Assembly (NCBI RefSeq): GCF_002252985.1
Contig: NZ_NHPJ01000058.1
Span: 1-33,923 of the forward strand
Origin: Halorubrum halodurans
Lineage (GTDB): Archaea; Halobacteriota; Halobacteria; Halobacteriales; Haloferacaceae
Direction: 5' to 3'
Length of the DNA: 33,923 nt
Under the pieces are notes generated by a model. It ran no database searches. It was not told where the DNA came from and saw only the letters and a list, made by a program, of their open reading frames with translations. Both the position numbers and the translations under genes were made by a program. This document shows, in pieces, positions 8,216-13,393 of the stretch (the first letter of the stretch is position 1; the number at the start of each line of letters is the position of its first letter).

Positions 8216-8310
8216 GAGACATCAGCGAGAGGCTGGTGATCGCAAGGGTTCGCGGAGTTCGGACAACCACACTCCGGGCAACGGTCGTCGGTGTCTGTCT
8301 GGGAAGTCAT
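8212..8310 (-). CDS. 32-residue zinc-knuckle micro-ORF
   Basis: ATG 8310 opens a 32-codon frame, MTSQTDTDDRCPECGCPNSA followed by a CDH motif, ending 4 bases into the membrane protein gene (ATGA overlap). CPEC-x-C and C-x-H give a plausible single zinc site. Very short, but it fits exactly between two other genes in the same overlapping pattern, which supports it. Confidence 0.55.
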   Translation of the reverse strand: MTSQTDTDDRCPECGCPNSANPCDHQPLADVS

Positions 8311-8312
8311 GG

Positions 8313-8483
8313 TCAGCAGTAGTCGCGGAGGTCGAGCGGGTCGTCCATCGCGAGCCACGACCGCGTCGAGGTGCCGTCGTAGAACGCGAGGCGGTCGGGA
8401 ACCGTATCGGTGCCGTCGATGGCTATCACGGAGACGGACGGCGTGTCGAACTGCCTCGAGGCAGTCGGGTTCTGGTGCATCAT
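8313..8483 (-). CDS. 56-residue protein downstream of the phosphoesterase
   Basis: From ATG 8483 (the second of two adjacent ATGs lies at 8480), it overlaps the phosphoesterase stop by 4 bases (ATGA). The core VIAIDGTDTVPDRLAFYDG, followed by TSTRSWLAMDDPLDLRDY, looks like a compact beta-type domain. In style (D-x-x-PDR...Y...SWL...D..VDL) it resembles short haloarchaeal domains of unknown function such as DUF7511; this likeness is by eye only. A stop lies two bases before the next micro-ORF. Confidence 0.6.
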   Translation of the reverse strand: MMHQNPTASRQFDTPSVSVIAIDGTDTVPDRLAFYDGTSTRSWLAMDDPLDLRDYC

Positions 8484-9949
8484 GTGGACTGGAAGGCGCG
8501 GTCGTCGATCGGGTAGAAGCCGGTCATCCCCGCGTCGCTCACGCCGTGACACGAGGCGATCGACTGGAACCTCGAGGGCACGCCGACGCCGAGGCGCTCG
8601 ACGAACTCGCCGCTCGGCTTCGGGCTGCCGGTCGTCACGATCGGTGGACCGTCCCAGGGGATCATCCCGGAGACGTGGTGGTGGCCGATGTACGCGAGGT
8701 CGAACTCGTGGTCCATCAGCGTCGAGAGCCACTCTTTGAGTCGCGCCGACGTCGACGCCTGCGGATCGCGGTCCTGCCCGTGGCGGAGATGGCCGGTGAG
8801 CTTCCCGCCGCGGAGATCGAAGTTGCGGTAGGCACGCGCCTCGCCGATCTTCATCGCGACGTTCTCGAACTCGTCGTGTCGCCGACGGAGTGCCGCGATC
8901 GTGTTCCGGAGGTTCTTGTAGGTGATCAGGTCGGCGTTCGCCTGCTTCGAGGTGCCGTCCGCTCGGATGTCGCCGTGGTTGCCGATCTGGCAGACGACTT
9001 CCACGCTCCCGAAGCGCTCAGCATAGGCATCCACCAGTCGGAGCAGCGGGTCATGGAGCAGGTCGATCTGCTCGTCCATGTACGCCTGGACATCGCCGTT
9101 CGCGAGCTGGCCCTCGTAGATTCCCTCGCCGGTGACTAGGTCGCCGCCGAGCAGGACGTATGCCGTGTCGTAGGTAGCGTCGTGGACATCCGCGAGGTGG
9201 AGTGATCGACGCGTCGCGTAGTCGATGACGTCTGGGATGATGTCGGGCTCGTAGACGACCGTCCCATCGTCTTGACGGACGTAATCGCCGGCGTGGACGT
9301 CCGTCAGGTGGAGCACCCAGTCCTCGTTGTCCGGGTGCGTGTCGTACTGCGTCGTCGACGGGACATCGTCGAGACCCTTGTACTCGCGGACGAGCTCGTT
9401 GTGTCGCTGCTCCCACCAGCGGTTCGCTTTCCGGGTGCGGGTTCCGATGTGCTCACTCGAGCGGAGCGTCGAGTCGCCCTCGATAGCGACGTGGTCAGCA
9501 GACTCGTCGACGTAGACCTGCCAACCGCGTTCGCGGAGATCGCGGAGTCGCTGCGTGATGACGCCAGGACGGTCGTCGAGTTGGTCGGCGAGCGTGTCGA
9601 TGTCGTCGACGCCGGTCTGGAGCTCCCGAGCGATGACGCGCTCGTCGTCGTTAAGGTCCGACGGGTCGGGATCGACGTCGGCAACCGGCGTGTCCGAGAG
9701 GTCCGGAAACCTGGTGTCCTCCTGATCGTCTTCGTTGACAGTCGCCTGCCACCCCGGTGAGCCGTCGACGTACCACTCGGTCGTCTCGCGGTCGTACTCC
9801 AGGGGGACGCCCTTGTTCTTGAGCGCGTTTCGGTGCGACTCGACTGTCGTCGGCGCGACGTCGAACGCCTCGGCGATCTCCGACGTCGTCGCCGGAAGCA
9901 TCGTGAGGAGTTCGCGCTGGCGGTCAGTGAACTCGGGTGTATCGTCCAT
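8480..9949 (-). CDS. Two HTH domains fused to a metallophosphoesterase
   Basis: This encodes 489 residues. Residues 7-60 are a winged HTH (FTDRQRELLTMLPATTSEIA, DVAPTTVESHRNALKNKGV), and residues 97-156 a second one (DERVIARELQTGVDDIDTLADQL, ITQRLRDLRERGW). From about 210 a calcineurin-like phosphoesterase follows with all main metal motifs: LTDVHAGD (D217, H219), LLGGDLVTGE (D270), QIGNHGDIR, GHLRHGQD and YIGHHHVSG. It is probably a nuclease or phosphatase acting on DNA ends or nucleotides, guided by its HTH domains. It is the first protein gene after the tRNA region and precedes the terminase genes. Similar HTH-phosphoesterases are known from haloarchaeal tailed viruses, but their role is not established. 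Confidence 0.88.
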   Translation of the reverse strand: MDDTPEFTDRQRELLTMLPATTSEIAEAFDVAPTTVESHRNALKNKGVPLEYDRETTEWYVDGSPGWQATVNEDDQEDTRFPDLSDTPVADVDPDPSDLNDDERVIARELQTGVDDIDTLADQLDDRPGVITQRLRDLRERGWQVYVDESADHVAIEGDSTLRSSEHIGTRTRKANRWWEQRHNELVREYKGLDDVPSTTQYDTHPDNEDWVLHLTDVHAGDYVRQDDGTVVYEPDIIPDVIDYATRRSLHLADVHDATYDTAYVLLGGDLVTGEGIYEGQLANGDVQAYMDEQIDLLHDPLLRLVDAYAERFGSVEVVCQIGNHGDIRADGTSKQANADLITYKNLRNTIAALRRRHDEFENVAMKIGEARAYRNFDLRGGKLTGHLRHGQDRDPQASTSARLKEWLSTLMDHEFDLAYIGHHHVSGMIPWDGPPIVTTGSPKPSGEFVERLGVGVPSRFQSIASCHGVSDAGMTGFYPIDDRAFQST

Positions 9950-9988
9950 CTAGAGTGGAAACGGAGGGGTTGTCAGTGCGTCGCGAAG

Positions 9989-10087
9989 GCCGCGCGGGGG
10001 ATCGAACCCCGGACAGGGTAGCCCCGTCTCAGGCTTGGGTTTCGCCTGAGCCCATAGGGGCGTCTGTCACCTCACCAGAGGCGCGGC
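9989..10087 (-). tRNA. tRNA-like element, 99 nt, identity unresolved
   Basis: On the minus strand it starts GCCGCGC and ends GCGCGGC, complementary 7-mers. It has a perfect T-arm (CGGGG TTCGATC CCCCG) and a D-like hairpin (TCTG...CAGA with a GG-containing loop). A 7-bp variable-arm-like hairpin (GACGGGG CTA CCCTGTC) is directly joined to the T-arm, as in Leu/Ser-type tRNAs. The middle is not a normal anticodon arm: GCCCC...GGGGC encloses TATGGG and a 7-bp hairpin CTCAGGC/GCCTGAG, with no T in its loop. The last stem-loop could be an intron, leaving a TATGGGC loop (TGG, Pro), but position 33 would not be U. Acceptor plus T-stem total 11 bp instead of 12. It may be an intron-bearing, degraded or mimic tRNA. 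Confidence 0.4.
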
Positions 10088-10247
10088 AAGGCGGCCGGAC
10101 TCGATTGGTTTGACAGCATGTCAGATCCGGACGGAATGGTCACGACTCCCCGCCGTAGGGGGGTGCCGGCCGCTCGTGTGTCTCAACACTCCCTCGGGTG
10201 GACCTGGCCTCGCAGAGAAAAGCCACGAGAACCACACCCTCAGGAGA

Positions 10248-10319
10248 TGGATCGACTCGGATTCGAACCGAGGCACGCGACCGTTTCAGGGTCGTGCTCT
10301 CCCACTGAGCTATCGATCC
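10248..10319 (-). tRNA. tRNA-Phe (GAA), virus-encoded
   Basis: The cloverleaf is complete. Acceptor GGATCGA/TCGATCC has discriminator A, then U8-A9 and D-stem GCTC/GAGC. Anticodon stem CGACC/GGTCG holds loop CTGAAAC, giving anticodon GAA for phenylalanine. Variable loop CGTGC and T-arm CTCGG-TTCGAAT-CCGAG complete it. No CCA is encoded, which is common in haloarchaea. It lies inside the leftward viral operon rather than at the provirus edge, so it is more likely cargo that aids viral translation than an attachment site. Its first 10 bases overlap the end of the upstream 59-residue gene. Confidence 0.93.
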
Positions 10320-10489
10320 AACCGCTCTGCGTTCGACTCCTCGACGCGGTACGTCTGCCCGTCGACGTCGACGACCAGGAGGCCGTCCGGCCCGGAGACG
10401 TCGGCGGCGGCGAGATAGTCCACGACCCGCCCGACAAGCTCGCGACCGGCGAAGTCGAACGCGACCTGGTCATACTGGCTCGTGCTCAT
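10310..10489 (-). CDS. 59-residue protein ending inside the tRNA-Phe gene
   Basis: From ATG 10489, beginning MSTSQYDQVAFDFAGRELVG; the core VDYLAAADVSGPDGLLVVDVDGQTYRV reads as a small beta domain. Its TAG stop (10312-10310) falls in U8-A9-G10 of the tRNA, so the last three residues use tRNA acceptor bases. It overlaps the upstream zinc protein by 4 bases. Coding is supported by codon choice and junctions; no family is recognised. Confidence 0.7.
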   Translation of the reverse strand: MSTSQYDQVAFDFAGRELVGRVVDYLAAADVSGPDGLLVVDVDGQTYRVEESNAERLDR

Positions 10490-11058
10490 GCTGGTACCTC
10501 GCGCCGGGCGTCGGTCCGGTCGGCATCGGTCCGGGTGATGGCCTTAGTGATCGCGGCCTCGGTCGCCTCGCCGAGGCAGTCGTCGACGTGCTCGCCGTCG
10601 CGACGGCGCTCCAGCGCCTCCCGAGCGAGCGTCTGCCGGTCGAGCGTGACGCCTTTCTCCTCGAGCGTGCGGATGGTCGCCTTGAGCAGCTCGCGGAACC
10701 GCGGCATGGAGAGCTCGCGCTCCGGGCACGGCGTCGCCTTGGGATCGTCGACGCCCTCGAGCCAGCCGAGCGCCGTCGCGACCGCGTGGGTGTCGGTCCG
10801 GTGGTCGTCCCAGTAGCGGTCCCAGGGCGACTCCGTCCCGCATTTGGAGCAGAACGTCCCCTGCTGGTCGCCGACCGAGTCGGCGGGCCCGTAGTCGACC
10901 ACGGTGTGGTCGCGATGGCGCTCGTGATGCGTCTCGTACTCGCGAGTGATCCCGCCGCGTGTCGGGTCCTGCCGCTCGACGCGGACGATGCGGTGGCAGC
11001 TCAAGCACACGTCCGACGCGTCGAGGACGTGCTCGTGGTAGGCGGGTTGCTCAGGCAT
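10486..11058 (-). CDS. 190-residue zinc-binding viral protein
   Basis: Starts MPEQPAYHEHVLDASDVCLS. The N-terminal half has CLSCHRIV and, 50 residues later, FCSKCGTE, which together can hold one zinc. H-rich stretches (YETHHERHRDH) lie between them. The C-terminal half is helical (MPRFRELLKATIRTLEEKGVTLDRQTLAREALERR) and contains HVDDCLGEATEAAI. It has the look of small accessory proteins of haloarchaeal tailed viruses. No enzymatic motif is seen. Confidence 0.75.
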   Translation of the reverse strand: MPEQPAYHEHVLDASDVCLSCHRIVRVERQDPTRGGITREYETHHERHRDHTVVDYGPADSVGDQQGTFCSKCGTESPWDRYWDDHRTDTHAVATALGWLEGVDDPKATPCPERELSMPRFRELLKATIRTLEEKGVTLDRQTLAREALERRRDGEHVDDCLGEATEAAITKAITRTDADRTDARREVPA

Positions 11059-11152
11059 CGTGTTGTAGGTGAGGTCTCCGAACGTAGCGTTGGCAGTGGG
11101 GGCACCACTCCGTCCGCTCGCCGGCCTGGTTGTGATCGTGAAAGCTACTCAT
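11051..11152 (-). CDS. 33-residue zinc-knuckle micro-ORF, start uncertain
   Basis: ATG 11152 gives MSSFHDHNQAGERTEWCPHC followed by QRYVRRPHLQHDA, a CPHC-x-H-type mini zinc site overlapping the next gene by 8 bases. The same frame opens earlier at GTG 11257 (68 residues). That GTG lies 28 bases after a TATA-like ATATAA and could be a leaderless start. However, the added residues (RRRATPRLARGGRNDRAG) are basic, unlike all neighbours, and cover a strong hairpin, so the ATG is preferred. Confidence 0.55.
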   Translation of the reverse strand: MSSFHDHNQAGERTEWCPHCQRYVRRPHLQHDA

Positions 11153-11279
11153 GTTCGCGCAAAGCGCAAAAGGGTCCAGGGCGACCGTCTCTCCGGCCCT
11201 GTCGTTCCGACCCCCGCGGGCGAGGCGTGGGGTCGCCCGTCGCCGGGCTGTCGTCACCCGATCGTTGCTTGGCCCAACG

Positions 11280-11310
11280 CTTATATCGACCGTACTGTGT
11301 CATTATGACA
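11280..11310 (-). promoter_or_regulatory. Promoter with 13-bp dyad for the leftward operon below 11.26 kb
   Basis: On the minus strand a perfect dyad TGTCAT-A-ATGACA (11298-11310) is followed about 10 bases on by CGATATAAG (11281-11289), a good haloarchaeal TATA element. The predicted start of transcription is near 11257. The dyad overlaps the TAA of the wHTH gene immediately upstream, which is a good candidate for the regulator. Confidence 0.5.
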
Positions 11311-11569
11311 TCCCGGCGATCGTCCATTCTGAGGCCGGTGGGTCGGTGTGGCGTGGCGAGCACGTGACGAGCCCTTCGTCGTGGAGTTTTCGGAGCGCAC
11401 GGTGGACTGACTTCCGCGGGCGGACTGTCTCGTACGCGATCTGTCGGAGCGTCCGTGGACCGCCCTCGTTGCGGAGGTGGAGGTACACGACGGTCGCCGT
11501 CGGCGGGAGCTCGGCGAGGTGTTCACGCGTCGAGCGAGGGAGATCGGCGACGTCGACGGTCTCACTCAT
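11303..11569 (-). CDS. Winged-helix transcription regulator
   Basis: This encodes 88 residues from ATG 11569 (MSETVDVADLPRSTREHLAE). The region LPPTATVVYLHLRNEGGPRTLRQIAYETVRPRKSVHRALRKLHDEGLVTCSP is a textbook wHTH: helix, recognition helix and a wing with the DEGLV turn, like MarR/TrmB-type archaeal regulators. It overlaps the zinc-ribbon gene upstream by 4 bases (ATGA) and ends exactly at the dyad of the next promoter. That suggests it controls the late-ward half of the operon or itself. The role is inferred. Confidence 0.8.
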   Translation of the reverse strand: MSETVDVADLPRSTREHLAELPPTATVVYLHLRNEGGPRTLRQIAYETVRPRKSVHRALRKLHDEGLVTCSPRHTDPPASEWTIAGMS

Positions 11570-11871
11570 CCCTCGACCACCTCGTGGCCGCAGGTGAGAC
11601 AGCGCGAGTGTCGGTGTTCGCGGGCGACGGCCGGGGCGAGCGGTCTTATCTCGGCGTCGACGCTGGTTGCTAGGCAGCTCCGGTCGGCGTGGAGGCGGAC
11701 ACCATCCGGAGAGCTCGACACGTACCACTCGTCGACGGCGTCGTAAGCGATCGGCTCGGTGTCGATCGCGCCGAACTGCTTGCCGCAGCCGTGGCACTGC
11801 CAGCGGTAGTACGGGCCCTGCGCCCCCGAGACGAGGATGTCGGTCTGACAGGTCGGGCAGGACTCAGTCAT
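11566..11871 (-). CDS. Zinc-ribbon protein, 101 residues
   Basis: The N-terminus MTESCPTCQTDILVSGAQGP followed by WQCHGCGKQFGAI forms a classical four-cysteine zinc ribbon (CPTC and CHGC 20 residues apart). The C-terminus has a second CLTCGHE pair with an upstream HRHSRC. A middle segment (YVSSSPDGVRLHADRSCLA) may be a separate small domain. Junctions overlap on both sides. It may be a nucleic-acid-binding accessory protein. Confidence 0.75.
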   Translation of the reverse strand: MTESCPTCQTDILVSGAQGPYYRWQCHGCGKQFGAIDTEPIAYDAVDEWYVSSSPDGVRLHADRSCLATSVDAEIRPLAPAVAREHRHSRCLTCGHEVVEG

Positions 11872-12037
11872 CGCTAGCCTCCGTGGTGTCGCTCGCGAAC
11901 GCCATCCCGACGATGAACACGATGTACAACGTGACGCCGAAGAGCGCCATCCCAGGGTCGATGAGTGCGAGGAGCGCCCCGAGAGAGTACGCCACCACGT
12001 ACGGCATCCCAGGGACGATCGTTGCGTCGTTACTCAT
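11864..12037 (-). CDS. 57-residue membrane protein
   Basis: ATG 12037 gives MSNDATIVPGMPYVVAYSLG. Two hydrophobic segments (MPYVVAYSLGALLALI and MALFGVTLYIVFIVGMAF) are joined by DPG and end in an acidic tail. It overlaps the 37-residue ORF upstream by 8 bases. No homologue is recognised; it could be a small viral envelope-active or membrane-signalling peptide. Confidence 0.65.
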   Translation of the reverse strand: MSNDATIVPGMPYVVAYSLGALLALIDPGMALFGVTLYIVFIVGMAFASDTTEASDD

Positions 12038-12143
12038 CGCTAGCCTCCGAGCGCTTGATGTTGAGCAGGCGACGGGCCTCCTCGCGAGGGATGCGCCACT
12101 TCTTCGCGAGGTACGCGACCTTGCGCTCGGTCTCACTCGGCAC
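12030..12143 (-). CDS. 37-residue basic helical micro-protein
   Basis: Starts at GTG 12143, overlapping the end of the zinc gene upstream. The sequence TERKVAYLAKKWRIPREEARRL followed by LNIK forms two amphipathic helices with a turn, like a lone HTH. A longer version reaching further upstream would run through the zinc gene and is unlikely. DNA binding is possible but not shown. Confidence 0.5.
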   Translation of the reverse strand: MPSETERKVAYLAKKWRIPREEARRLLNIKRSEASDE

Positions 12144-12459
12144 GAGCCACCACCTCGGCTCGGAGATCCGGATGGACGTCGTCAGGGTCTGGATCCCAGG
12201 CGACTCGCCCGGTCCCGTGACACTCCGGACAGCGGGTGTCACGCCCGTTCATCGCACGCTGGACGTCGCAGATCGTCCCGTAGACCCAGCCGCGTCCGTC
12301 GCAGTGTTCACAACGGATGCCGTCCATCAGTTTGGACAGCTGGATCTCCTTCTCGCAACTCTCGCAGAGGCTACTGTCCCGTTCCAGTGGGTACTCGTCT
12401 CCGCACCGCGAGCAGTGAATGTCCCAGCGATCAACGTCGTCTCCGGATCGATCAGTCAC
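12133..12459 (-). CDS. Multi-zinc protein with DnaJ-type CxxCxGxG motifs
   Basis: A 108-residue product from GTG 12459, which forms a GTGA junction with the upstream stop; an in-frame GTG at 12477 is the longer alternative. Motifs in order are CSRCGDEY, CESCEKE, CEHCDGRGWVYG and CPECHGTGRV. The last two are CxxCxGxG repeats as in the DnaJ cysteine-rich domain and form one zinc centre; the first two form another. It may act as a chaperone-like or nucleic-acid-binding accessory. Confidence 0.75.
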   Translation of the reverse strand: MTDRSGDDVDRWDIHCSRCGDEYPLERDSSLCESCEKEIQLSKLMDGIRCEHCDGRGWVYGTICDVQRAMNGRDTRCPECHGTGRVAWDPDPDDVHPDLRAEVVARAE

Positions 12460-12944
12460 GCTGAACCACCTGCCCACTTGTTGAGCGTGTGCTGGTTCTC
12501 AGGCTCGGGGACAGCGAACTCCATCTTGTCCTCAGTGTCAATCTGATGGACGTCGGCGAGATGCCAGCCGAAAGCGTTCCCCGACGGGAAGCGCTCGTCG
12601 CAGAGAGTACACCTCGCCGGTTCGGAGATGTCGATTACGACAGGTTCCGGTTCGCCGAGCTGCTCGCGTCGGACGTAAGACCACCCAGCGAACTGCGGGT
12701 GTCCGTCGATAGCGTTGACGAGACGATCTCGAAGTACTTCATCAATCTGGTAGAGACCCCGCTTCCACTGGTCGAGGTTCTCGGAGTAGCTGACGTGTTC
12801 GAGACGGCCGTGCGGGCCGTGGAACAGGTAGTCATCCTTACTGCCCCACTCGTCGATGATCCGAACGCCGAGCCCGACAGAGAGATTCGCGAGCACGACG
12901 TCGGCGAGATGATCAACCCCATCGGCGGATCCATCGTCGCTCAT
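12456..12944 (-). CDS. C2H2 zinc-finger protein, 162 residues
   Basis: ATG 12944 gives MSDDGSADGVDHLADVVLAN. Residues near 115-140 are a full C2H2 finger, ARCTLCDERF followed by HLADVH (C-x2-C-x12-H-x4-H), with the expected aromatic and leucine positions. The first 100 residues hold a helix-strand part (LSVGLGVRIIDEWGSKDDYLFHGPHGRLEHV) of unknown fold. C2H2 fingers are rare in cellular archaea but recur in archaeal viruses, usually as regulators. It overlaps both neighbours by 4 bases. Confidence 0.78.
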   Translation of the reverse strand: MSDDGSADGVDHLADVVLANLSVGLGVRIIDEWGSKDDYLFHGPHGRLEHVSYSENLDQWKRGLYQIDEVLRDRLVNAIDGHPQFAGWSYVRREQLGEPEPVVIDISEPARCTLCDERFPSGNAFGWHLADVHQIDTEDKMEFAVPEPENQHTLNKWAGGSA

Positions 12945-13393
12945 CGGCTCGCCCCCACGACCGCACCGCGCTGTGACGACCACGGCCGCTCCTCGCCATC
13001 TTCGTCCAGGAGCACCGCCACGGACTCGGCGTTGCGCTCGGCAGCGCGCTCGCGACGCTCCTCCGGCGAGAGCCCGGCCTGCGGGATGCCCTCGCCCTCC
13101 TCCTGGAGCGTCTCCTCGCGCGCCTCGAGGGCGTCGACGACCTGGTCGCGAGGTTCGCGATCGTGCTCGCGGGCGAGCCACCGCTCGACGGCGAGCCAGT
13201 ACCGGCACAACGCGATCGTCTCGAGCCCGCGGATCCGTGCGAGCATCAGCTTCCCGGTCGTGCCGTCGCCGGCGTCGACGTGGAGCTCGTCGACGAGGAA
13301 CCGCGCCGGATTCTCTGCGTGTTCCGCTGCGGACTCCGGCATCGGGTTCGGGATCGCGTCGCCCGTCTGGGCGGGCTGGGTGTCGGCGGGCAT
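12941..13393 (-). CDS. 150-residue helical viral protein downstream of MCM
   Basis: From ATG 13393. The region ARFLVDELHVDAGDGTTGKLMLARIRGLETIALCRYWLAVERWLAREHD is probably a folded alpha-beta domain. A charged coiled-coil stretch (DALEAREETLQEEGE...LSPEERRERAAERNAESVAVLL) follows. No cysteine pairs or enzyme motifs. It starts right after the MCM stop and may be a replication accessory, judged only by place. Confidence 0.7.
   Translation of the reverse strand: MPADTQPAQTGDAIPNPMPESAAEHAENPARFLVDELHVDAGDGTTGKLMLARIRGLETIALCRYWLAVERWLAREHDREPRDQVVDALEAREETLQEEGEGIPQAGLSPEERRERAAERNAESVAVLLDEDGEERPWSSQRGAVVGASR

Noticed and set aside
10102..10240. Third tRNA between the two tRNA elements
   Set aside because: No T-arm or matching acceptor stems could be found.
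10118..10816. Long rightward frame across tRNA-Phe and the zinc gene
   Set aside because: Crosses a clear tRNA and is antisense to a coding gene; high GC leaves many such open antisense frames here.
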